Position numbers and translations under genes: made by a program. From the NCBI GenBank assembly GCA_036169815.1, contig JAVHOA010000081.1, positions 1 through 64,000 of the forward strand: 64,000 nt of DNA. The letters are read 5' to 3'. Numbering within the stretch: the first letter of the stretch is position 1; each line of letters opens with the position of its first letter. This document shows, piece after piece, positions 26,351 through 34,005 of the stretch. Under the pieces are notes generated by a model that was not told the origin of the DNA, made no database searches, and saw nothing but the letters and a program-made list of their open reading frames with translations. This DNA comes from Hydrocurvibacter sp036169815. GTDB lineage: Bacteria; Campylobacterota; Campylobacteria; Campylobacterales; Sulfurimonadaceae.

Positions 26351-26376
26351 AAAAAGGCTTACATGTAAGCCTTTTT
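26351..26376. terminator. bidirectional terminator with TTACATGTAA core after priA
   Basis: This is a perfect 26-nt palindrome: five A, GGC, the palindromic core at 26359-26368, GCC, five T, with a sixth T following. The A tract on one side and T tract on the other make it a classical Rho-independent terminator in either direction. It starts 11 nt after the priA stop codon. Confidence 0.85.
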
Positions 26377-26411
26377 TAGTATATAACTTAAAGTTTTAAA
26401 ATGATTTTACG

Positions 26412-26433
26412 CCGTCATTCCGTGCCATGACGG
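26412..26433. repeat. short REP-like hairpin
   Basis: CCGTCAT-TCCGTGCC-ATGACGG has 7-bp arms with an 8-nt loop and is more GC-rich than its surroundings. It resembles the CCGTCATTCC-type dispersed extragenic palindromes seen in many proteobacteria. This is the only copy I see in the window. Confidence 0.45.
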
Positions 26434-26465
26434 ACTGAAATTAAATTTGTTCCACTACTTAAAAA

Positions 26466-26890
26466 TTCTCTCATACTTTTTTCTCTGAAAACTCTTCTGT
26501 ACTTTTTTTTTCGCAAAAAAGTACCAAAAAGCTCTTGCAACGGCTTCGAGCCTAACTTCGTTAGGTCCCCAAAAAGACTCTAACCAACTCCTAAAAATTC
26601 AAAACTCGGGCTTTGCCCTCAAACAGTTGAATTTTTTTTACGGAATTGATTAGAATCTTTTTGGCTCTGCAGGTGTTGCAACTGACGTGAAAGCTTTTAC
26701 GGCATTTTGTGTCACCTTGGATTTTAGCTTTTTTGACCGAGTGGAGTCGTTAAGAAAATGCAACTGTTTGAGGGCAAAGCCCGAGTTTTGCATTTTTAGA
26801 CGCAACGACCAAAAAGAAGCGTAAAGAAATCCAACTGCTGACACGAGCTTTTTTGCATACTTTTTTTTCGGAGAAAAAAGTATGAGAGAA
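26466..26890. mobile_element. 425-bp foldback (MITE-like) element
   Basis: The outer ends are a perfect 20-bp inverted repeat: TTCTCTCATACTTTTTTCTC at 26466-26485 and its complement at 26871-26890. Inside these, each side has its own A/T hairpin (26499-26524 and 26856-26884) followed by AAAAAGCTC (26526-26534, complement at 26845-26853). A 44-nt inner inverted repeat (26592-26635 against 26755-26798) is identical except for two compensating positions. No transposase is encoded. A 64-codon minus-strand frame inside is probably not a gene. The right terminal repeat contains an ATG in frame with ispG. Confidence 0.65.
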
Positions 26891-26974
26891 GTCCACAGAG
26901 AAAAAAGTTTAAAAGAAGTGAGAGAGCAAAAAAGTAAAAGCAGTTTTTTAGACCAAAATAGATACTATTTGCCT

Positions 26975-28039
26975 ATGATAAAAAGATATGAAACTAAAAA
27001 AATATATGTCGGAAATGTAGCTGTTGGCGGGGATGCACCTATTAGCGTGCAGTCTATGACTTACTCAAATACTCGTGATGTTGAAGCCACCATCGCTCAG
27101 ATTAACCGCCTTCACTTTGCAGGGTGCGATATGGTGCGTGTGGCAGTTCCTGACATGGAAGATGCGCTTGCACTCAAAGCCATCAAAGAACGCATTGCAT
27201 TGCCACTGATTGCAGATATTCACTTTAACCATAAGTTGGCACTCGTTGCTGCTGAAGTTGTGGATTGTATCCGTATTAACCCTGGAAATATTGGCTCAAA
27301 AGAGAAGGTGCGCGAGGTCGTCAAAGCCTGCCAAGAGCGTAACCTGCCTATTCGCATTGGTGTCAATGCTGGAAGTCTTGAAAAAGAGTTTGATGCAAAA
27401 TATGGCCCAACCGCCGAGGCAATGGTCGCATCTGCTGAGTATAATATCAAGTTTTTAGAAGATCTTGGTTTTGATGCTATTAAAGTTTCACTCAAAGCCA
27501 GCGATGTGCAAAGAACGGTGGATGCGTACCGCATGTTACGCCCAAAAAACCACTATCCATTCCATTTGGGTGTGACAGAAGCGGGAACTATTTTTCATGC
27601 AACTGTAAAAAGCGCCATCGGTTTGGGCGCACTTTTACTCGATGGCATCGGCGATACGATGCGGGTTTCCATCACAGGAGAGCTTGAAGAAGAGGTCAAA
27701 GTTGCACGCGCGATTTTAAAAGACAGTGGTGCGGCGCTTGATGGACTCAATATCATTTCTTGCCCTACATGTGGGCGTATTGAGGCGGATTTGGTGAGCG
27801 CAGTGAGTGAGATAGAAAAACGAACCGCACATATCAAAAAACCGCTCAATGTCTCTGTGATGGGATGTGTGGTCAATGCCATTGGCGAGGCGCAACATGC
27901 AGATGTCGCTATCGCGTATGGAAAAGGCAAAGGACTTGTAATGGTCAAAGGTGAAGTGGTTGCAAACTTAGATGAGCATGAACTCGTCGATAGATTTGTG
28001 AGCGAAATAGAAAAAATGGCAGAAAATGACGGAGAATAA
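26975..28039 (+). CDS. ispG: 4-hydroxy-3-methylbut-2-en-1-yl diphosphate synthase
   Basis: IspG (GcpE) is the 4Fe-4S enzyme of the non-mevalonate isoprenoid pathway. The 354-residue product has the TIM-barrel start GGDAPISVQSMTYSNTRDV and the cluster-ligand region CPTCGRIEADL and VMGCVVNAIGEAQHAD near the C-terminus. ATG 26975 gives the family's normal length and N-terminus. The frame also stays open back to 26882, inside the terminal repeat of the foldback element, and that extension is Lys/Glu-rich and unlikely to be translated. dnaB starts inside its last 14 nt. Confidence 0.95.
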   Translation: MIKRYETKKIYVGNVAVGGDAPISVQSMTYSNTRDVEATIAQINRLHFAGCDMVRVAVPDMEDALALKAIKERIALPLIADIHFNHKLALVAAEVVDCIRINPGNIGSKEKVREVVKACQERNLPIRIGVNAGSLEKEFDAKYGPTAEAMVASAEYNIKFLEDLGFDAIKVSLKASDVQRTVDAYRMLRPKNHYPFHLGVTEAGTIFHATVKSAIGLGALLLDGIGDTMRVSITGELEEEVKVARAILKDSGAALDGLNIISCPTCGRIEADLVSAVSEIEKRTAHIKKPLNVSVMGCVVNAIGEAQHADVAIAYGKGKGLVMVKGEVVANLDEHELVDRFVSEIEKMAENDGE

Positions 28040-29480
28040 TCTTTATAATCTTACCTTTGAAAAGTCAGTTTTAAGTTCTATTATCTTTGATCCTCGCCAG
28101 TTTGATGAGCTCTCCAGCATTTTAAAAGGGGATGATTTTTATCTTCCTGCTCATCAAAATATCTTCAATGCAATGCTCTCTTTAATACAAAAAAATGAGC
28201 CAATTGATGAGGAGTTTATCAAAAAAGAGCTCTCTCGTGAGAAAAAATTTGATGAGAGCGTGATGCTTGCTATCCTCTCTGCTAACCCCATCGCAAATAT
28301 TAAAGCGTATGTTGATGTGCTCAAAGATAAATCGCTCAAACGCCATCTTTTAACGCTTACAACGGAGATAAAACGGGTTACTTTAGAAGAGGATTTACCA
28401 AGTGAAGAGGTTGTGGATATGGTGGAGAAAAAACTCTACCAGATTACGCAAAACTCCCAATCAAGCGATTTTAAAGACTCTCCAACAGTCACATTTGACA
28501 CGATGGAATACATCAAAGAGATGAAAGCCCGTGGAAACACCACACTTGTGGGTGTAGATACAGGATTTAATGAACTCAATAAAATGACAACAGGTTTTGG
28601 AAAAGGCGACCTTGTCATCATCGCAGCAAGGCCTGCGATGGGCAAAACTTCTTTCGTCTTAAACACCGTCAATAAACTTGTGAATGATGGCAAAGGAGTG
28701 GCGTTTTTCTCGCTTGAGATGCCAGCTGAACAGTTGATGCTGAGACTTTTAAGTATTCAAACCTCTATCTTTTTGCAAAAGCTTCGGGTTGGGGATTTAA
28801 ATGACGATGAGTGGACACGTTTAAGCGGTGCGATTGACAAGATGAATAGAGCAAAACTGTTTGTAGATGATCAGGGTTCTGTCAATATCAATCAACTTCG
28901 TTCAAAACTGCGTAAACTTAAAAATCAGCATCCAGAGATTGAAGTGGCGGTTATTGATTACTTGCAGATTATGAGTGGAACGGGCGGAAAAGATCGTCAC
29001 TTGGAAGTGAGTGAGATTTCTCGTGGGCTCAAGATGCTTGCACGTGAACTCAGCATTCCTATCATTGCGCTCTCGCAGCTCAACCGTGGGTTAGAGTCAA
29101 GAAATGACAAACGCCCGATGCTCAGCGACATCCGTGAGTCGGGTTCTATTGAGCAGGATGCCGATATTATCCTCTTTGTGTATCGTGATGATGTGTATCT
29201 TTACAAAGAGGAAAAAGAGCGCGAAAAAGCCGCAAAAGCGGAGGGTAAAGAGTTTAAAGGCTCTTTTGTCGAAAAAGAGGAGGAGGAAGCAGAGATTATC
29301 ATTGGTAAACAGCGTAACGGTCCAACGGGACATGTAAAGCTTCTTTTTCAGAAAAAATTGACCCGCTTTGTGGATGTGCCATCCTTTGCAAAAGGGGTTG
29401 AAACGGTGTATCAAAACATCGATACCCGCTCAGCAAATATGAGTATTGGTAACGACACAATGTCGATGCCGACACTGTAA
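28026..29480 (+). CDS. dnaB: replicative DNA helicase DnaB
   Basis: DnaB is the hexameric 5'-3' fork helicase. The 484-residue product has the N-terminal DnaG-interaction domain (residues 1-110), a linker and the RecA-like ATPase with Walker A ARPAMGKTS (about residue 200), Walker B VIDYLQIM and the SQLNRGLE motif with DIRESGSIEQDAD. No intein is present. It overlaps ispG by 14 nt, so the two are translationally coupled. Confidence 0.97.
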   Translation: MTENNLYNLTFEKSVLSSIIFDPRQFDELSSILKGDDFYLPAHQNIFNAMLSLIQKNEPIDEEFIKKELSREKKFDESVMLAILSANPIANIKAYVDVLKDKSLKRHLLTLTTEIKRVTLEEDLPSEEVVDMVEKKLYQITQNSQSSDFKDSPTVTFDTMEYIKEMKARGNTTLVGVDTGFNELNKMTTGFGKGDLVIIAARPAMGKTSFVLNTVNKLVNDGKGVAFFSLEMPAEQLMLRLLSIQTSIFLQKLRVGDLNDDEWTRLSGAIDKMNRAKLFVDDQGSVNINQLRSKLRKLKNQHPEIEVAVIDYLQIMSGTGGKDRHLEVSEISRGLKMLARELSIPIIALSQLNRGLESRNDKRPMLSDIRESGSIEQDADIILFVYRDDVYLYKEEKEREKAAKAEGKEFKGSFVEKEEEEAEIIIGKQRNGPTGHVKLLFQKKLTRFVDVPSFAKGVETVYQNIDTRSANMSIGNDTMSMPTL

Positions 29481-29484
29481 AAAA

Positions 29485-30738
29485 ATGTTACAGCGTCCCG
29501 AACTTTTTCGTGGACGTGAGTTTTTTGCTGCACTGCTTGTTTTTCTTTCTCTCTTTCTTTTTTCACTTTTGTGGCAATACTATGCTTACAAAAAGTTTGT
29601 TGCACAGCAAGATGTAACCCTTACATGTAAGGTGCTCAATCAGTATCAAAAACATACATTTCATGATTTTACTATGCTCAAACTCGATTGTGGTGAAGTC
29701 ACTATCTACACCGCCAAGGGAGCTAAAATCGGTGATGTGATGGAGAAAAATATCAGAGCTGAGTTTCATCTTTCTCGCCTTGATTTTTTGGGTTATCTCA
29801 AAGGATTTTATGCTTCAAGTAGAGATTTTTATGCCCTTGATGATGCAAGTTTTAAAGCAAAACTCAACGCTTCCATCGCCGCGCAGCATACAAACAAAGA
29901 GATTGCAACAATCTACAAAGCGCTTTATACAGCCGCTCCTGAGCCTTTTGCTCTGCGTCAAAAGATTGCCACCCTTGGTTTGAGCCATACGGTTTCTATT
30001 AGCGGGTTTCACCTTGGACTTTTAAGTGGTGTTTTGTTTTTTCTTTTTGGAGTGCTCTACCGTCCACTGCTTGCGCGCATCTTTCCCTACAGAAATGCAA
30101 ATCGTGATCTCTTTATTATTGTGCTGGCTTTTTTATTTGCTTATGTGTGGTTTTTGGATTTTATTGCGCCGCTTTTACGCTCGTTTGGGATGCTGGTAGT
30201 AGGTTACTTTTTATATGACAGAGGATTTAAAATCATCTCAATGCAGACCCTTGGTTTAACGGTGCTGCTGCTGCTTGCACTCTTTCCTCGACTGCTGTTT
30301 TCCCTCTCATTTTGGCTCTCGGTGAGTGGCGTTTTTTATATCTTTTTATTTGCTCTTTACTTTGAAAAAATCAATAAAATCCTCTTTTTCTTCCTTTTTC
30401 CCATCTTTGTTTATCTGGCAATGCTGCCGTTTTCGCTCTATATATTTGGCATATTTTCCATAGTGCATCCACTTTCCATTGTTTGGGATGCGCTTTTTAT
30501 TCTCTTTTATCCTGCGAGTATTTTGTTACATGTAAGCGGTTTTGGAGGCATTTTTGACCCTTTACTCGTAAAGCTTCTTGCGCTGAGCAATGTTGAAAAT
30601 AGCTTACATGTAAGCGCTATTTTCTTTTATGCGCATTTGACTTTATCACTCTTGGCTAGTCGCAGTCGAGTGCTCTTCTTTGCTCTTTGCATCGAGAGTT
30701 TTGCGCTGTTCAACTACGCGATGTATCACGTAGCATAA
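29485..30738 (+). CDS. comEC: ComEC/Rec2-type competence membrane protein, short form
   Basis: ComEC is the inner-membrane channel for transforming single-stranded DNA. The 417-residue product has an N-terminal membrane anchor, a periplasmic OB-like part and the Competence domain with KIATLGLSHTVSISGFHLGLLSG (about residue 170), followed by seven or more membrane segments. It lacks the C-terminal metallo-beta-lactamase domain of long ComEC proteins, as is usual in this phylum. It starts 4 nt after dnaB without a clear Shine-Dalgarno sequence. Its last 93 nt overlap the converging YihY gene. Confidence 0.85.
   Translation: MLQRPELFRGREFFAALLVFLSLFLFSLLWQYYAYKKFVAQQDVTLTCKVLNQYQKHTFHDFTMLKLDCGEVTIYTAKGAKIGDVMEKNIRAEFHLSRLDFLGYLKGFYASSRDFYALDDASFKAKLNASIAAQHTNKEIATIYKALYTAAPEPFALRQKIATLGLSHTVSISGFHLGLLSGVLFFLFGVLYRPLLARIFPYRNANRDLFIIVLAFLFAYVWFLDFIAPLLRSFGMLVVGYFLYDRGFKIISMQTLGLTVLLLLALFPRLLFSLSFWLSVSGVFYIFLFALYFEKINKILFFFLFPIFVYLAMLPFSLYIFGIFSIVHPLSIVWDALFILFYPASILLHVSGFGGIFDPLLVKLLALSNVENSLHVSAIFFYAHLTLSLLASRSRVLFFALCIESFALFNYAMYHVA
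29621..29630. repeat. TTACATGTAA palindrome in comEC
   Basis: 14-bp palindromic context CCTTACATGTAAGG, read as Leu-Thr-Cys-Lys. Confidence 0.8.
30526..30535. repeat. TTACATGTAA palindrome in comEC
   Basis: Context TGTTACATGTAAGCG, read as Leu-His-Val-Ser in a loop between membrane helices. Confidence 0.8.
30604..30613. repeat. TTACATGTAA palindrome in comEC
   Basis: Palindromic context AGCTTACATGTAAGC, read as Leu-His-Val-Ser, only 78 nt from the previous copy. Confidence 0.8.
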
Positions 30739-31509
30739 TTTCATCCCATAAATGAAGATAATCCACGAAAGATAGATCCACAAAAAGAGAAAAATCACCA
30801 TCGCAAAAGAGCCATAAATAGTTGCATAGGTTTTGTTGTAAATCACATAATAGATAAAAGAGGCTTTTGCAATCGAGAAGATTGTTGAGGTAACGAAAGA
30901 GGCGATGAGTGAAGCTCTTGGGTCTATTTTAACATTTGCAGCGATTTGATAAATAAGAAAAAAGAGCGCCCAGACGATAAGGTATGGAAATATTTGGATG
31001 ATATTAATCCAGCCAGAAAGTACACTCTCATCGACAATAAGCGCAAGTTCAGTCGAGATATAAAAAGAAACACCAAGCGCGATTGGCGTGAGTGTGATAA
31101 GCGTCCAGTAGGTTGTGACAGATTCCCAAATGGTTCTTTTTTGCGCATGAAAGATACGGTTTACAATGTACTCGAAGTTTTGAAAAAAGAGCAAAGAAGC
31201 GACGATAACACTCGCAAAAGAGATGACGCCCATCTTCACAGAGTTTTGCAGAAATCCATCGATGTAGCCCATCATCGCAGTAGAATTGACAGGCATCAAA
31301 TTTGAAAAGATGAAACTTTTGATTCCTGCATAATGTTCGCTAAAACTAGGCAGTGAAGTGATGAGTGCCATGACAATCATCAAAAGAGGGATAATGGTAA
31401 AGATGGTGTAAAAGCTCAGACTCGCAGCAAAAAGTGTGAGTTCTTTGTCGATAAATCCCTCTAAGATAAACTTGAGATTAAAGAAGAGTTGTTTTATTTT
31501 TTGGTTCAT
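30646..31509 (-). CDS. YihY/BrkB family inner-membrane protein
   Basis: This 287-residue polytopic protein has about six membrane segments and the family's N-terminal signature LTLFAASLSFYTIFTIIPLLMI (near residue 26). The family was once annotated as RNase BN, and its true role is unknown. ATG 31509 overlaps the arsR stop codon as ATGA, so it is the second gene of an arsR operon. Its basic C-terminus is encoded within a 93-nt convergent overlap with comEC. Confidence 0.85.
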   Translation of the reverse strand: MNQKIKQLFFNLKFILEGFIDKELTLFAASLSFYTIFTIIPLLMIVMALITSLPSFSEHYAGIKSFIFSNLMPVNSTAMMGYIDGFLQNSVKMGVISFASVIVASLLFFQNFEYIVNRIFHAQKRTIWESVTTYWTLITLTPIALGVSFYISTELALIVDESVLSGWINIIQIFPYLIVWALFFLIYQIAANVKIDPRASLIASFVTSTIFSIAKASFIYYVIYNKTYATIYGSFAMVIFLFLWIYLSWIIFIYGMKLCYVIHRVVEQRKTLDAKSKEEHSTATSQE

Positions 31510-31835
31510 TTGGTGGGGCATCCTGTGTTTTGAGTTGCGCATTTTTGAAGGCTTGGCAGGGCGATATCAAGCGTTTTTATCTCTTGAAGTGATTGGATAC
31601 GAAAGCGATCTAATGGGGTGCGAATGGAGTAGTATGCCCATGTTCCATTCCGCTGTACTCTTAAAAAACCTGCATCTTTTAAAATCTTAAGATGGCGTGA
31701 GAGTCGAGACTGGATCATGCCAAAAGAGCTTTGCAAGTCGCACACACACATGGAGCCATTTTCGTCAATAAAGCGCAAAAGTTTGACGCGTGTTTCATCG
31801 TTGAGTGCTGATACTGTTTGTAAAAAAATTTCCAT
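31506..31835 (-). CDS. arsR: ArsR-family metalloregulator
   Basis: This is a winged-helix repressor released by arsenite or antimonite. The 109-residue product carries the E. coli-type metal site CVCDLQ in helix alpha3 (about residues 30-33), followed by the recognition helix SRLSRHLKILKDAGFL. It is divergent from arsB and probably represses both directions. TATAAT at 31842-31847 (minus strand) ends 6 nt before its ATG, with no Shine-Dalgarno sequence, pointing to a leaderless transcript. Confidence 0.93.
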   Translation of the reverse strand: MEIFLQTVSALNDETRVKLLRFIDENGSMCVCDLQSSFGMIQSRLSRHLKILKDAGFLRVQRNGTWAYYSIRTPLDRFRIQSLQEIKTLDIALPSLQKCATQNTGCPTK

Positions 31836-31841
31836 AGGTGG

Positions 31842-31878
31842 ATTATAACATACTTTTTATATATCAAGATATATTGAT
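31842..31878. promoter_or_regulatory. ars divergent promoter/operator region
   Basis: ATTATA at 31842-31847 is TATAAT on the minus strand for arsR. Beside it lies ATCAA-GATATA-TTGAT at 31863-31878, an inverted repeat of the type bound by ArsR dimers. It lies between arsR and arsB, so one bound dimer could control both genes. Operator identity is inferred from position and symmetry. Confidence 0.55.
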
Positions 31879-31907
31879 TTATTGATGAAAACTGTGTTAT
31901 AGTTCGC

Positions 31908-31917
31908 TTACATGTAA
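31908..31917. repeat. TTACATGTAA palindrome, intergenic
   Basis: AGTTCGCTTACATGTAAGCT lies in the arsR-arsB spacer, 36 nt before the arsB start. The inner GCTTACATGTAAGC is a 14-bp palindrome inside the likely arsB 5' leader. Confidence 0.8.
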
Positions 31918-31952
31918 GCTATTTGGCTTATCAAAATGGCATTGGAGAAAAA

Positions 31953-33215
31953 ATGTTTTTAGCAAGTTCCATCTTTTTTGTTACGCTTCTTTTTATTATT
32001 TGGCAGCCCTATGGGCTTAAGATTGGCACCACAGCGGTTGTGGGCGCACTTATGAGTTTAGTTCTTGGAGTGGTGAGTTTTGGCGATATTTTGAGTGTCA
32101 GCTCCATCGTTTGGGATGCGACTTTGGCGTTTATTGGGATTATTATCCTTTCCATGTTACTTGATGAGATCGGTTTTTTTGAGTATGCCGCACTCAAAAT
32201 GGCGCGCTTGAGTTTTGGAAATGGGCATCTTATGTTTGTATATATTTTGCTTTTAGGCGCAGTAGTTTCGGCATTTTTTGCAAATGATGGCGCTGCTTTG
32301 ATTCTGACACCTATCGTTCTTGCCAAGATTAAACACTTAAAACTCCAGCCACTTAGTGTCTTTGCATTTTTAATGGCAGGCGGATTTATAGGCGACAGTG
32401 CTTCAAGTCCGCTCATTATCTCAAATTTGACAAATATTGTCACAGCGGGCTATTTTCATATTGGCTTTAGTGAGTATGCGGTGCGTATGTTTTTACCAAA
32501 TCTCTTGAGCATTGTGGCATCGATTGGTATTTTGTGGCTCTATTTTAGAAAAGATATTCCCTCGTTTATCGACATTTCACAGCTCGCATCGCCTGAGTCA
32601 GTCATTAAAAATAAACCGATGTTTAAACTCTCGTGGTTTTTTTTGGGCTTTTTAATGCTTGCTTATTTTATTGGCGAACGCTACGAGCTTCCCATCTCAC
32701 TTTTTGCACTAGGTGGAGCGATACTCTTTTTAGCGCTTGCAAGTTATTATAAAGCGACAAAAGTGATGATGACCATCAAAGCCGCTCCGTGGCAGATTGT
32801 TTGGTTTTCCATCGGTCTTTATGTTGTTGTCTATGGACTTAAAAATGCAGGGATTACGGATGTTATCGCTTCTTGGATCGCTTTTCTTTTACAACAAGGC
32901 GACACGGTAGCCATCATCGGGACGGGCTTTTTATCTGCCCTTATCAGTTCTGTGATGAACAATATGCCAACCATTATGCTGATGGATATTGCCATCGATC
33001 ACGTCGGCTACGCAGGCCATGAAGCCTTGGTATATGCCAATATTTTAGGTGCGAACCTAGGTCCAAAAATGACCCCAATCGGCTCACTCGCAACACTTTT
33101 ATGGCTGCATGTACTCAGTACAAAGGGTGTGAAAATCACTTGGGGCGAGTATATGAAAGTGGGTATCATCATCACGCCTCCCGTACTTTTGTGTGCACTG
33201 CTTGGGTTGGTATAG
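31953..33215 (+). CDS. arsB: arsenite efflux permease ArsB
   Basis: ArsB is an inner-membrane As(III)/Sb(III)-H+ antiporter of the ion-transporter superfamily. The 420-residue product has about 10-12 membrane helices and the family motifs AFFANDGAALILTPIVLAK (about residue 105) and GANLGPKMTPIGSLATLLWLHVL (about residue 370). GGAG is 5 nt before ATG 31953, and an upstream TTG at 31923 is less likely. No arsC reductase or arsA ATPase is adjacent, so the locus would export arsenite but not reduce arsenate. Confidence 0.93.
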   Translation: MFLASSIFFVTLLFIIWQPYGLKIGTTAVVGALMSLVLGVVSFGDILSVSSIVWDATLAFIGIIILSMLLDEIGFFEYAALKMARLSFGNGHLMFVYILLLGAVVSAFFANDGAALILTPIVLAKIKHLKLQPLSVFAFLMAGGFIGDSASSPLIISNLTNIVTAGYFHIGFSEYAVRMFLPNLLSIVASIGILWLYFRKDIPSFIDISQLASPESVIKNKPMFKLSWFFLGFLMLAYFIGERYELPISLFALGGAILFLALASYYKATKVMMTIKAAPWQIVWFSIGLYVVVYGLKNAGITDVIASWIAFLLQQGDTVAIIGTGFLSALISSVMNNMPTIMLMDIAIDHVGYAGHEALVYANILGANLGPKMTPIGSLATLLWLHVLSTKGVKITWGEYMKVGIIITPPVLLCALLGLV

Positions 33216-33264
33216 AAACAAGTAAGCTTTGATATGTGATAATCCTCTTTTTAAAAGAGAGCGC

Positions 33265-34005
33265 ATGGCAAAATATATTATTTTAGATACAGAAACAACG
33301 GGCGCGGGTGAAAATGACCGCATTATTCAGCTTGGATATATGGTGCTTGGAGGCAGGGACGTTGCAGTTTACAACGACTTTTGCGCCAGTGAAGTTCCCA
33401 TCTCTTTTGGAGCGATGGAAGTACACCATATTACTCCCGATATGATAGAAAACAAACCTACATGTACACAAACAAAAGCGTATCAAACGCTTCTTGAACT
33501 CAATACTCCAGAAAACTATCTCATCATTCACAATGCGCCTTTTGATCTTGGAATGCTTGAAAAAGAGGGATTTTCCTCGCAAATGCAACTCATTGACACG
33601 CTACGATGTGCGAGACATATTTTTGCAGATGAAGAGGCGCACCGCTTGCAATATTTTCGCTACAAAATGGGACTTTACAAACAAGAGGCGGCAGAAGCCA
33701 AAAAACTTGGCATAGAGGTAAAAGCGCATGATGCCATCGGCGATGTTTTGACGCTCAAACTCTTTTTAAGTGAACTCAAAATCGCAGTTGAAGAGCGGTT
33801 TAGCGAGGAAAATCCTGTAGAAAAAATGGTCTTGCTTACCAAAGAGCCAATCTTTATAAAAACATTTCGATTTGGAAAATATAAGGGCAAAGATTTAGTA
33901 GATGTTGCGCATGAAGATGCCTCCTATTTGCGTTGGATGCTCAAATCGATGGACTCACTAGATGCTGATTTGCGTTACTCCATAGAAAAAGTGTTGGCAG
34001 TTTAG
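33265..34005 (+). CDS. DnaQ-like 3'-5' exonuclease with C-terminal FGKYKGK domain
   Basis: The 246-residue product begins with a DEDDh exonuclease fold: Exo I YIILDTETTG (Asp and Glu at residues 7 and 9), Exo II HNAPFD (about residue 95) and Exo III AHDAIGD (about residue 160) are all intact. Residues about 195-245 form a second small domain, TFRFGKYKGKDLVDVA, of the DUF3820 type that often accompanies such nucleases. AGAG precedes ATG 33265. The next gene starts at the base after its stop codon, so it heads a four-gene cluster. Confidence 0.85.
   Translation: MAKYIILDTETTGAGENDRIIQLGYMVLGGRDVAVYNDFCASEVPISFGAMEVHHITPDMIENKPTCTQTKAYQTLLELNTPENYLIIHNAPFDLGMLEKEGFSSQMQLIDTLRCARHIFADEEAHRLQYFRYKMGLYKQEAAEAKKLGIEVKAHDAIGDVLTLKLFLSELKIAVEERFSEENPVEKMVLLTKEPIFIKTFRFGKYKGKDLVDVAHEDASYLRWMLKSMDSLDADLRYSIEKVLAV

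Noticed and set aside
26650..26844. 64-codon minus-strand frame in the foldback element
   Set aside because: It spans one arm of the inner inverted repeat and has no ribosome-binding site or family motif. It is better explained by the repeat structure.
26882..26974. 31-codon N-terminal extension of ispG
   Set aside because: It begins inside the terminal repeat of the foldback element, is Lys/Glu/Ser-rich and makes the protein longer than the family.
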